Source: DATLGB01 sp037724045 (GTDB lineage: Bacteria; Actinomycetota; Thermoleophilia; Solirubrobacterales; Solirubrobacteraceae). Taken from it: a DNA stretch of 64,000 nt. The translations under genes were made by a program, and so were the position numbers. Below the pieces are notes generated by a model that saw only the letters and a program-made list of their open reading frames with translations, ran no database searches and was not told the DNA's origin. Numbering within the stretch: position 1 is the stretch's first letter; each line of letters starts with the position of its first letter. Shown here in pieces: positions 8,072-17,200 of this stretch. Where the stretch lies: positions 1 to 64,000 of the forward strand of contig JBBJOW010000015.1 of NCBI GenBank assembly GCA_037724045.1. The letters are read 5' to 3'.

Positions 8072-9120
8072 CCGGCGACGACGCGGTCTGGTCGGCGCAG
8101 GACACGACGCCCAGTGCGATCGAGGCGGCGCTGCGCAAGCTGCTCACGGAGCGCCATCGATCCTCCGGGCACGTCGCGCCCGCGCGGGTGCTCAACCTCG
8201 TCGTCGTCTGCGACCGCGAGTACCGCGGCGAGGTCGAGAACCGGCTCGTCAAGGTCGGCCGCTACCACCCATCGCGCACGATCGTCTGCGCCGTGGGCCC
8301 GCACCGCACCACGATCGACGCCTGGGCCTCGATGGCGACGGAGGACACCGGTGTGCTGTCGGTCGCGCGCGAGCGCGTCGAGCTCGAGGTCGGCGAGCGC
8401 CATCTGGCCAAGCTCGCGGGAATCGTGGGCCCGCTGGTGATCCCGGATCTCGCCACGCTGGTGTGGTCGCCGCACGGCCACGCCAACGCCGAGGACGCGC
8501 TGCGCGAGATGGCCCAGGTCGTGCTGGTGGACACGCTCTCCGACGACGTCGGCCCGGCCCTTGACCGCGTCAACGCGCTGCTCGAAGACCTCTACGTCGT
8601 CGACCTGTCGTGGCTGCGCTCGACGCCGTGGCGCGAACGCGTCGCCGCCGCCTTCGATCCGCCCGCGTTTCGCTCTGAGCTGCGCCAGATCAGCGCGGTC
8701 ACCATCCGCCACCGCCAGGACTCCGTCGCCCCGGCCGCGCTGTTCGCCGGCTGGCTCGCCTCGCGCCTGCGCTGGAAGCCGGGCACGCTGATGCGCCGCG
8801 GCGACGATCTCGTATGCCGTGCGACCGGGCGCCGCGGGGACGTGCGCATCACGCTCGAGCCGGTCGATCAGGACAACGCACCCGGGCTCTCCGGGGTGAC
8901 GATCGAGAGCGCCTCAGGGGCCTCGGTGTCGCTGGACCGCGCGCGCGGCGGGCTGCGCGAGGTGCGCCGCCTGAGCGACGGCAGCTGCCGCGCGTTCACC
9001 GTCATGGGCGCCTCGCGCGGGGAGGGCGGCATCCTCGGCGAGGGCGTGCGCCAGGCGCTGCTTCGCGATCGCACCTACAAGCCGGCGCTGGCCGCCGCGC
9101 GGGAGATGATCGCATCGTGA
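8068..9120 (+). CDS. opcA: glucose-6-phosphate dehydrogenase assembly protein OpcA
   Basis: Accessory protein that activates or assembles Zwf in actinobacteria and cyanobacteria. The 350 residues include the N-terminal domain (ARVLNLVVVCDREYRGEVEN, then HPSRTIVCAVGP) and the C-terminal domain with TLVWSPHGH, LYVVDLSWLRSTPWRERVAAAFDPP and a terminal GGILGEGVRQALLRDRTY. GTG 8068 overlaps the zwf stop by 4 nt, and the gene in turn overlaps pgl by 4 nt, so the order zwf-opcA-pgl is preserved. Confidence 0.93.
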   Translation: MTGDDAVWSAQDTTPSAIEAALRKLLTERHRSSGHVAPARVLNLVVVCDREYRGEVENRLVKVGRYHPSRTIVCAVGPHRTTIDAWASMATEDTGVLSVARERVELEVGERHLAKLAGIVGPLVIPDLATLVWSPHGHANAEDALREMAQVVLVDTLSDDVGPALDRVNALLEDLYVVDLSWLRSTPWRERVAAAFDPPAFRSELRQISAVTIRHRQDSVAPAALFAGWLASRLRWKPGTLMRRGDDLVCRATGRRGDVRITLEPVDQDNAPGLSGVTIESASGASVSLDRARGGLREVRRLSDGSCRAFTVMGASRGEGGILGEGVRQALLRDRTYKPALAAAREMIAS

Positions 9121-9788
9121 ACGTCGAGGTCCTGGCCGACAAGGAGGCCGTCGCCCAACGCGCCGCGGAGCTGCTGGCGGCCGCGACGGGGCACGTCGCG
9201 CTCGCGGGCGGGTCGACGCCCAAGCGCACCTACGCGCTTGCCGCGGAGCGCCGCTCGGACTGGCGCGGCGTGACCCTGTGGCTCGGCGACGAGCGCCACC
9301 TGCCGCTCACCTACCCGGACTCCAACGCGTGCATGGTCCGCGAGGAGCTGCTCACGCGGCTGTCGCGCGAGAACGTGCCGAGGTTCGAGCTCGTCGACAC
9401 AGGGTGCGACGTCGAAGGCGCCGCTGCCGACTACGGGCGCCGGCTGCGCGCGGCGCTGGGCGACGACGGGGGGCTCGACCTCGCGCTGATGGGCCTCGGC
9501 CCCGACGGACATACCGCGTCGCTCTTCCCGGGCAAGCCCGAAGTCGGCGAGGACCACCATTGGGCCGCCGCGGTGCCCGAGGCCGGCATGGAGCCCCACG
9601 TGCCGCGCGTCACGTTGACGCTCCCGGTCTTCAACCGCGCGAAGCTGGTCGTGTTCCTCGTCGCGGGTGAGGACAAGGCCGAGGCGATGGCGCGCGCGTT
9701 CGGCGATCCGCCCGACACCACGTCGCCGGCGGCGCTCGTCCGGCCCGCTCCCGGAACCCTGCTGGTGCTCGCCGACGAGGCCGCCGCC
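9117..9788 (+). CDS. pgl: 6-phosphogluconolactonase, 3' end lost in assembly gap
   Basis: Hydrolyses 6-phosphogluconolactone. The visible 224 residues begin VNVEVLADKEAVAQRAAELL from GTG 9117 (overlapping the opcA stop) and contain the family signatures LAGGSTPKRTYALA, WLGDERHLPLTYPDSN and LMGLGPDGHTASLFPG. The reading frame runs into the N block at PGTLLVLADEAAA, where homologues have only a few residues left, so probably 10 to 20 residues are missing. This is an assembly truncation, not a mutation. Confidence 0.93.
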
Positions 9789-9888
9789 NNNNNNNNNNNN
9801 NNNNNNNNNNNNNNNNNNNNNNNNNNNNNNNNNNNNNNNNNNNNNNNNNNNNNNNNNNNNNNNNNNNNNNNNNNNNNNNNNNNNNNNN
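9789..9888. other. assembly gap of 100 N
   Basis: Exactly 100 undetermined bases, the conventional filler for a gap of unknown size. It contains the end of pgl and the start of glk. From the residues missing on each side the true gap is probably 100 to 150 nt (inference). Any reading frame crossing it is an artefact. Confidence 0.98.
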
Positions 9889-10746
9889 CTCGAGCGCGGG
9901 GAGCCGGGCGAGTCGCACGTCGTCCCGACGGACGTGGGCTCCTCGGAGGCACTGCTGGACCAGTTGGTGGCGGCGGTCGACGCCGTGCGCGGCCCCGATG
10001 CGCGCGCGGTGGGCATCGGCGTCCCCAGCGTCGTCGAGTTCGCGACGGGCCGCGTGCGCTACTCCGTCAACATCCCGCTGGCGGACCTGCCGCTGCGCGA
10101 GCTGCTCACCGACCGCATCGGCCTCCCGGTCTACGTGGACAACGACGCGTCCTGCGCCGCGCTGTCGGAGGCGTACATCGGCGAGAAGCTGGTCGCCTCG
10201 GAGCTCGTGATGTACACGGTCGGAACGGGCGTGGGCGGAGGGGTCGTGCTCGGCGGCCGCCTCTACCGCGGCCACACCGGCGCGGCACCCGAGATGGGGC
10301 ACCAGATCATCGGCATGGACCTGTCGGACGCGGTGCCGGACGCGCGTGACAAGTTCCCGCAGGTCGGTTCGCTGGAGAGCCTCGCTGCGGGTCGCGTGCT
10401 CGACCGGCTCGCCAAGGAGGCGGGCTTCGAAAGCGGCAAGGCTGCGGTCGCAGCCGCTCAGGACGGCGACGCCGAGGGCGCGCGGCTGGTGCGCATCATC
10501 GGCGAGCGCCTCGGCATCGGGATCGCCAACGCGATCAACGTCTTCGATCCCGCCGAGGTCGTCATCGGCGGCGGGGTCAGCGCCGCCGGCGAGCTGCTGC
10601 TCGGGCCCGCGCGCGAGGTGGCGGCGCGCTTCACGCTCCACGGCGTGGGAACCGAGACGACGATCCGCCTCGCGCGGCGCGGCCCGGAGGCGGGCGTCGT
10701 CGGAGCGGGGCTGCTGGCCGTGCAGGAGCTCGAGCGCGAGGAGTGA
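9889..10746 (+). CDS. glk: ROK-family glucokinase, 5' end lost in assembly gap
   Basis: Phosphorylates glucose to glucose 6-phosphate, feeding the enzymes upstream. The visible 285 residues include GIGVPSVVE, the catalytic VDNDASCAALSE (Asp as base), GTGVGGGVVLGGRLYRGHTG, PEMGH and the C-terminal ATP-site VVIGGGVSAAG. The N-terminal phosphate-binding loop lies in the gap. Unusually, the zinc-binding CxCGxxGCxE motif that normally follows the GH histidine is absent: the stretch reads DKFPQVGSLESLAAGR. The stop overlaps the next gene by 4 nt. Confidence 0.85.
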   Translation, partial: LERGEPGESHVVPTDVGSSEALLDQLVAAVDAVRGPDARAVGIGVPSVVEFATGRVRYSVNIPLADLPLRELLTDRIGLPVYVDNDASCAALSEAYIGEKLVASELVMYTVGTGVGGGVVLGGRLYRGHTGAAPEMGHQIIGMDLSDAVPDARDKFPQVGSLESLAAGRVLDRLAKEAGFESGKAAVAAAQDGDAEGARLVRIIGERLGIGIANAINVFDPAEVVIGGGVSAAGELLLGPAREVAARFTLHGVGTETTIRLARRGPEAGVVGAGLLAVQELEREE

Positions 10747-12221
10747 GCGCCCTCCGCCTTCACGGCGGTGGTGGGGCGGTTGGCGAACTGCTCATCGACG
10801 GAGGCCGAGTGGTGGGCCGGGCCTCAGGGTCCGCGCGGTCGGTCGACCTCGAGGGCGCGTGCGTGCTGCCCGGGTTCAACGACGCGCACGTGCACTTCCC
10901 GACGTGGGCGGTGGCGCAGGAGCAGGTGCGGCTGGAGGGGGCGCGGACGATCTCAGAGGCGCTCGAGCGCGTCGCCGCCGCTGCGCGAGGCCTCCCGGCC
11001 GGTCGCTGGCTGCGCGGGTTCGGCTGGCGGGCGGGCGACTGGGACCCGCCCGTCGAGCCCGACCGCGGGATGCTGGATCGTGCCGCTCCCGGTGTGCCCA
11101 TCGCCCTGATGGCGCGCGACTACCACTCCCTGTGGCTCTCCTCGGCCGCGCTGGCAGCGGCGGACGCGTCGCTTGCGGTGCCCGGCGGCGTGGTCGAGGT
11201 CGACGAGGAGGGCGCGCCGACCGGCGTCCTGCGCGAGACCGCCGCCTGGAGCTTCCGCGACCGCTGGGCGTCGCCGTCGCGCGACGAGTATCTCGACGCC
11301 ATGCGCACCGGCCTGTCCGTGGCCGCCGCGCGCGGGGTGACCGCGATCCACGACAAGGACGGCTGGCTGGACTCCCCGTCGCTCTTCGCCGCACTGGGCG
11401 AGCTGCCGCTGCGCGTGTGGCAATCCGTGCCGCACGACCGCATGGGCGCGCAGCGCGGCGACTACGTCAAGGTGTTCATGGACGGGACCGTCGGGTCCGC
11501 CACCGCGCGGCTGGTCAGCGGGGGCGGCGTGCAGATCACGAGCCGGCCGGAGTTCGAGGAGATCATCGTCCGTGCCGCCGACCGCGGGCTGCCGGTGGCG
11601 GTCCACGCCATCGGCGACCTCGCCAACCGCGAGGCGCTGGACGCGTTCGCAGCGACGCGGTCGCACTGGGGGCCCAAGCGCCTGCGCCAGCGCATCGAGC
11701 ACGCCCAGCTGCTCGCACCCGAGGACGTCGGCCGGTTCGCGGGGCTGGGCGTCACCGCGTCCGTGCAGTTCTCCCACGCGACCGCGGACCGTGACCTCGC
11801 CGACACCGAGTGGGCGGGCATGACCGATCGGGCCTACGCCTACCGGGCCCTGCTCGACGCTGGCGCCCGCCTCGTCAACGGCTCCGACGCGCCGGTCGAG
11901 GAGCTCGACCCGCTCGCGGGCATCGCCGCGGGAGTGCTGCGGACCCGGGACGAGCGGCCGGCCTGGCACCCCGAGCAGCGCGTCACGATCGGGGAGGCGG
12001 TCCACGCTTCGACGGTCGGGCCGGCCTGGCTCGCAGGCGACGAGGCGAAGCGCGGGCGGCTGGCGCCGGGGATGCTCGCCGACCTCGTCATCCTCGACCG
12101 CGACCCCTTCACCGTCGCCCCGGAAGAGCTCGGCTCCCTGCGCGTCCTGGCAACGATGAAGGGCGGGCAGTGGACCTACCGCCTCGACGGTGGCCGAGAT
12201 GCGGCCCCGTACGATGCATGA
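10743..12221 (+). CDS. YtcJ-type amidohydrolase
   Basis: Metal-dependent hydrolase of the amidohydrolase_3/YtcJ group; substrate unknown. The 492 residues carry the metal-binding PGFNDAHVHF near residue 45, then HDKDGW, VHAIGDLANREALDAF, RIEHAQLL and NGSDAPVEELDPL, covering the usual His, His and Asp ligands. The gene begins at a GTG overlapping the glk stop and is the last gene of the pentose phosphate operon, but nothing links it to sugar metabolism beyond position. It abuts the MarR gene directly (TGA then ATG), whose own -10 hexamer lies inside this coding sequence. Confidence 0.85.
   Translation: MSALRLHGGGGAVGELLIDGGRVVGRASGSARSVDLEGACVLPGFNDAHVHFPTWAVAQEQVRLEGARTISEALERVAAAARGLPAGRWLRGFGWRAGDWDPPVEPDRGMLDRAAPGVPIALMARDYHSLWLSSAALAAADASLAVPGGVVEVDEEGAPTGVLRETAAWSFRDRWASPSRDEYLDAMRTGLSVAAARGVTAIHDKDGWLDSPSLFAALGELPLRVWQSVPHDRMGAQRGDYVKVFMDGTVGSATARLVSGGGVQITSRPEFEEIIVRAADRGLPVAVHAIGDLANREALDAFAATRSHWGPKRLRQRIEHAQLLAPEDVGRFAGLGVTASVQFSHATADRDLADTEWAGMTDRAYAYRALLDAGARLVNGSDAPVEELDPLAGIAAGVLRTRDERPAWHPEQRVTIGEAVHASTVGPAWLAGDEAKRGRLAPGMLADLVILDRDPFTVAPEELGSLRVLATMKGGQWTYRLDGGRDAAPYDA
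12210..12215 (+). promoter_or_regulatory. -10 hexamer of MarR gene
   Basis: TACGAT, 6 nt before ATG 12222, inside the end of the amidohydrolase gene. Fits a leaderless transcript. Confidence 0.4.
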
Positions 12222-12710
12222 ATGGCTCATACGTCCCGGGAGGCGAACCTGCTCGGGGCGTGTGCGCTGGCGATCGCCGAGCGTCTGCCTCCGGACGCGA
12301 GTGACGCGGCGCTCGTCGCGCTGAGCACCTGGCTGGCCGGAACGACCGTCGACGGCCTGGCCCGCGTCCTTCGCCTCACCCACTCCGGCGCCGTCCGGCT
12401 CGCCGACCGGCTCGAGCGCGACGGCCTGCTCGAGCGGCGTCCGGGCTCGGACGGGCGCACCCGCGCGCTGCAGTTGACCAGCGACGGCCTCGCCGCGGCT
12501 GCCGGGCTGCAGTCACAGCGGTTCGCGACCCTCGAGGACGTCCTGGAACCGCTGAGCGCCGGCGATCGCACGGCGCTCACCTCGCTGCTCGAGCAGCTCC
12601 TTGCCGGCCTGACCACCGACCGGGCCTCCGCACGCCGCACCTGCCGCCTGTGCGCCCCTGACGTCTGCGGGCACCCCGCCCGCTGCCCGGTCACCCTCGC
12701 GGTCCACTGA
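12222..12710 (+). CDS. MarR-family regulator with C-terminal cysteine cluster
   Basis: Winged-helix repressor-type protein of 162 residues. The recognition region reads LARVLRLTHSGAVRLADRLERDGLLERR with the wing SDGRTRALQLT. After the dimerisation helix a short tail holds Cys141, Cys144, Cys149 and Cys155 (CRLCAPDVCGHPARCPV), a spacing suited to a zinc or iron-sulfur site. The target is unknown. The last 20 nt overlap the end of the convergent asparagine-synthase-like gene. Confidence 0.8.
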   Translation: MAHTSREANLLGACALAIAERLPPDASDAALVALSTWLAGTTVDGLARVLRLTHSGAVRLADRLERDGLLERRPGSDGRTRALQLTSDGLAAAAGLQSQRFATLEDVLEPLSAGDRTALTSLLEQLLAGLTTDRASARRTCRLCAPDVCGHPARCPVTLAVH

Positions 12711-14274
12711 CCCCCGGGCCGAGGCGCTCGAGCGCGGCGGCGAGCGCCACGGGCCCCGAAAGCGTCAGCGCCGCCTCGACGGACGCGTGCGACTCGAACT
12801 CTGCGCGCGCCCGTTCGGCCCAGTCGGCCCCGAACGCCGCGACGACGGCCGGATGGCCCAGGACGCCGTCGCGCAGCCACTCGGCGTACCCGGGCCGGGC
12901 CGACAGCTGGCCTGCCCATCCTGAACGCACCGCGGGCCGTGGCCGAGCGCGGCGCCGGCGCGCCGCGAGCCGGCGCGCCGGGGCCGGCACGCCCCGGCGC
13001 TGCACCCGCGGCGCCGGCGCGACCGCCAACCCGCGCTCGCGCAGGAAGCCGCGGTGAAAGCCGTCGGAGAGCCGGGCCTGGCGCGGGAGCGAGGCCAGGC
13101 CGCGCAGGATCTCGGCGTCGGCGAAGGCCGCGATCGTGGACGGCGCCTCGCGGCTCACCATCCCGCGCCCCCAGCGCGCCAGCCGCTGCTCCGCGTAGAG
13201 GACGTCGAGCAGGCTCCAACCGCGCACGCCCGCCGCGGCGAGCGCTTCGAGCTGAGCGAGCACGTGCTCTCGCAGCGCTTGGTCCGCGGTGGGCGCGAGC
13301 AGCGCATCGCAGGCCTGCGCCGGCGACGGCTCGGCGTGGTTGCGGCCGACCCGCCGCCACCAGAACGCGCGGCCCACCTCACCGCCGCCGCCCGTTACGA
13401 AGGCCGAGAGCGGCTCCGGCCAGGTCGCTGCGCCGAACGCGTTGGCGTTGCCGAGGCCCTCGTTGAAGCGGACCTCGCGATCGATCAGCGCGAGCCCCTC
13501 ATCCCACCCGAGCCAGTTCGGCTCCAGCGCCGCGTGCGGAAGGCCGAGGCGGGCCGCCAGCGCCGCGCCTCCCTCGCTGTCCGCCGCTTCCAGGGCCCAG
13601 GTGAAGGTGCGCACGGGAAGGCCGAGTTCCGCCGCCGCGGCGGCGACGACCTGGCTGTCGAGCCCCGCCGTCAGCCCCAGCCATGGCTCCGCCACACCCC
13701 GCAGGCGCTCCTCTAGCGAGCTCAACAGCGCCGCCGTGACGTGGGCGCCGGCCGCCCGGGACGCGACGGGCGCCCAGCGCTCAGCCGCCGGCCAGTAGTC
13801 CCAGACGGCGACGCCGTCCGCGCCGGCGTCGATGCACGTCGCCGGCCCCACCGGCGTCACGCCGGCGATCAGGGACCGGTCGCCGCCGACGTAGCCAAGG
13901 CGCTCGATCTCGGGCAGCGCCGCGGGGTCGATTCTGGCCCGTCCGCGGGCGAGGTAGGCGGCGGCGACGGCGTGCGTCGCGAAGACGCCGTCGGCGCGAT
14001 AGAGGCTGGTCGGGCCGCACGGGCCCGTGACGAGGCGGACGCGCTCGCCCCGAGCGGCCGTCACCAGCCCCGTCCGCAGGCCGCGCAGCGCGGGTGCAGT
14101 GGCGTCGAGCAATCCGTCTGAGAGCTTGTCCGGGGGCGGCTCGAGCCACCAGGCGCTGGAGCGCTCGCGGACGGCCACCAGCTCGACGCCGGCCTCCCCG
14201 TACCAGCGCGCCAGAGCCTGCACCCGGTCCGCAGGCGGCTCGTGCCCTGCGAAGAACAGGCAGGTCGCGCCCAT
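12691..14274 (-). CDS. asparagine-synthase-like protein
   Basis: The 527 residues resemble the asparagine synthetase superfamily. The C-terminal half has a pyrophosphatase-loop-like motif GLTAGLDSQVVAAAA and downstream VSREAPSTIAAFADAEILRGL. The N-terminal half aligns loosely with the Ntn glutaminase domain (LYRADGVFATHAVAA) but there is no Cys at position 2 (the protein starts MGATCLFF), so glutamine hydrolysis is unlikely and another acceptor or ammonia source is expected. A TAGGCT hexamer 7 nt upstream of the ATG suggests its own leaderless transcript. The substrate cannot be told. Confidence 0.7.
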   Translation of the reverse strand: MGATCLFFAGHEPPADRVQALARWYGEAGVELVAVRERSSAWWLEPPPDKLSDGLLDATAPALRGLRTGLVTAARGERVRLVTGPCGPTSLYRADGVFATHAVAAAYLARGRARIDPAALPEIERLGYVGGDRSLIAGVTPVGPATCIDAGADGVAVWDYWPAAERWAPVASRAAGAHVTAALLSSLEERLRGVAEPWLGLTAGLDSQVVAAAAAELGLPVRTFTWALEAADSEGGAALAARLGLPHAALEPNWLGWDEGLALIDREVRFNEGLGNANAFGAATWPEPLSAFVTGGGGEVGRAFWWRRVGRNHAEPSPAQACDALLAPTADQALREHVLAQLEALAAAGVRGWSLLDVLYAEQRLARWGRGMVSREAPSTIAAFADAEILRGLASLPRQARLSDGFHRGFLRERGLAVAPAPRVQRRGVPAPARRLAARRRRARPRPAVRSGWAGQLSARPGYAEWLRDGVLGHPAVVAAFGADWAERARAEFESHASVEAALTLSGPVALAAALERLGPGVSGPRG

Positions 14275-14281
14275 CCGCCGC

Positions 14282-14287
14282 AGCCTA
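14282..14287 (-). promoter_or_regulatory. -10 hexamer sharing the stop codon of the gene before
   Basis: TAGGCT read on the minus strand ends 7 nt before the ATG of the asparagine-synthase-like gene. Its first three bases are the TAG stop of the SpoIIE-type gene. Confidence 0.5.
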
Positions 14288-17200
14288 AGCGTCGCGGACG
14301 TCCATCACGCCGGCGAGGCCCGACAGCTCGAGGGTACGGCGGGACGGGGACTCCGGTGGGGCGAGGAAGGCCGGGCGGCCCGGCAGCTCGAAGAGCATGC
14401 GCGCGCCGGTGGAATCCAGGTGCGTGACGCCGGAGAGGTCGACGGTGTCGACCTCGGCGCCGGCGAGCTGCTCGCGCACGGCCTCGGCGCAGGCGAGGTC
14501 GAGGTCACCGCTCAGTCGAGCCTCGCCGGAGTCGACGGCGACGGTGCACGCGCGAGAGGCGGGGATCTCGGTGGCTAGCGGGTCGTCGGTCTCGCAGGCG
14601 TAGCGCAGGCGGACGGTGGTGCCCGCCGGTGAGCGCTCGACGGCACAGTCGTCGACGAGCGCGCGCATGAGCCCGAAGCCGCGGCCGCGGTTGGGGCTCA
14701 CGATCGGGTCCTTCCAGCGACCGTAGTCGCGCACGACGATTCCCACCGCGCCGCCGATGGGAGGGGCGAGTTCCACCTCGATGCGGTCGGTGCCCGAGTG
14801 CTCGACGGCGTTGGCGATCGCCTCGCCGCTGGCCAGGAGCAGGTCGGTGTCTGCGGGCCCATCCACGCCGACACGGGCGAGCCAGTCGCGGATGGCGTGA
14901 CGGGCGATGGGGACCTGATCGGTGCCGGCGTCGAATACGAGCCGCTCGACGGCCGCGGCGCCCGTGAAGCGCAGCGCGACCAGTGCGACGTCGTCGGCGG
15001 GCGCGTCGCCGACGGATCCGACGGTGTCGTCGAGCAACTCGTCAAGTGGCGCACCGGCCGCGGCGGCCGCCGCCGCGCGCACCCGTTCGAGGATCTCGTC
15101 GAGATCCTGCCCGCGCCGCTCGGTCAGCCCGTCCGTGTAGAGCAGGAGCGTGTCACCGGGCCCCAGCTCGACGGTGGCCTCGGTGTACCCGGGGTCGGGC
15201 ATGCAGCCGAGCGGGACGCTGCGGCCCTCCAGCAGGAACTCGCCCGTTCCAGCCGCACGCACGAGCAGCGGCCACGGGTGCCCAGCGCAGGCGAAGCGCA
15301 GCCGCCCCGTCGCCGGGTCGAGCTTGGCGACTACGGCGGTGGCTGCCATGGCCTCGGCCACCGTTTCCGCGAACCCCGACAGCCCTCGCAGGATCCCGGC
15401 GGGTTCCTCGCCGGCGAGCGCGAACGCCCGCAGGGCGCTGCGCAGCTGGCCCATCGCCGCCGCGGCGGTGGCGCCACGGCCGACCACGTCCCCGACGGCG
15501 ACGAGCAGCGAGCCGTCGGCCAGGGACACCGCCTCGTAGAAGTCACCACCGGCTTCGAGACCCGCTGCCGGCAGGTAGCGCAGGTCGATCTCCGCGCCCG
15601 CCACCTCGGGCAGCGTCGCGGGCAGCAGGGAACGCTGCAGGGTGACGGAGACGCGCCGCTCGGCCTCGAACAGCCGCGCGCGCTCGAGCGCCTGGGCGGC
15701 CTGCGCCGCCAGCGCCGTGCCGAGCTCGAGATCCTCCTCGGTGAGCGCCCGTGCGCGCGTGCAGGACAGCAGCAGGCCGCCGACCGTGCGCCCTGGGGTC
15801 ATCAGCGGGAAGACGGCGATCGAGTGCATGCCGCGCGCGTGCATGCCCGGCGACATCGCCGGATACGCCGCCGCGATCTCCTCGGGCGAGGCCAGCCACA
15901 GCCGCTTGCGCGAGCGCACGGTGTCGGTGACGGGCCGCGACTCGTCGAGGTCGGCGTGCGTTGAGCCGGCCATCTCCTCGTTGGAGAAACCGAGCCACCC
16001 GATCGCGTCGATCCCGGTGCCCTCGTCGTCGAGCAGCCACAACGTGCCGTGCTCGGCGCCGACCGCCACGACGACCTCCTCGAGCGTGGCGCGCGCGACG
16101 TCGGCGGCGGTCAGGGCCTCGGCCAGGGCGGCCGCGACCGCGTACTGGCGCCCGGTGCGCTCGCGCGCCACGCGCTCCGCCTCGAACAAGCGCGCATTGT
16201 CGATGGCCAGAGCGGCGCGCCGGGCGACCTCGGCGGCGAAGGCGCGGTCCTCGGCATCGGGCTCCGGCCGCGCGAAGGTCATCGAGAGCACGCCCAGGTC
16301 GCGGCCGCGGACGAGCAGCGGGACGGTCAGCGCCGGGTCCTGGAGGCCGCGGGACGCCACCCACTCGAGCCCGCCCTCCTCGGCGTGCAGTGTGATATCG
16401 GCGTACGTGCACACGGCCGGGACGAGTGCATCGACGAGGCCGCCCATGCGCGCACTGACCGACACGACCGCGTCGAGGATCACCCCCAGCTCGCTGAGGA
16501 GGCGAGCCCGCTCCTCAGCGCGCTTGCGCTCGGTGATGTCGACCACGAAGCTTCCCAGCCAGCTGATCTCCTCCGTCGCGCCCCGCACCGGGTAGTAGGA
16601 GACGAGCCAGGTGCGCTGCTCGTCGGGCCGGCCGGCGGTGGTGCCCGTGACCTCGAGGTCGACGACGGGCTCGCCCGTCGCCAGCACCCGGCGCAGAGGG
16701 TCGCCGCTACCGCTGTCGGGGACGCCGGGCACCACCTCGCTCAGGGTGCGGCCGATGTGCTCGGCCGCCGGCACGCCGTTGATGGCGGCCAGCGCGTCGT
16801 TGACGCGCACGTAGCGCAGCGACGTGTCGAAGAGCGCGAAGCCCTCGGGCGCGGTGGTGATGATCGCGTTCAGGACGGCGCGCGAATCGCGCTCGGCCGC
16901 GGCCTGCTCGGCGCGCAGCAGCGCGGAGACGGTCGCCCGCTCGAGCACGTCGAGGACGACCCGGTCCTCCGTCAGCACCGGCTGGTCGTCGGCCAGGCGC
17001 AGGGCGATCGACCCGAGCACGCGATCCGCGGCCACGAGCGGCAGCGCCACGAGCTGGCCCTCGCCCGCGAGACGGCGGAAGCCGGCTGCGCCCGGGTAGC
17101 GGGCGACGAGCGCCGCCGCGTCGAGCAGGATCTCGCTGCCCGTGCGCACCGCCTCGGCGGCCGGCGTGTCGCTGTCGACCGGGATGCGGCAGAAGTCCGC

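Noticed and set aside
8814..10349. Open frames running through the N block
   Set aside because: The apparent continuity comes only from undetermined bases; pgl and glk are in different frames on the two sides.
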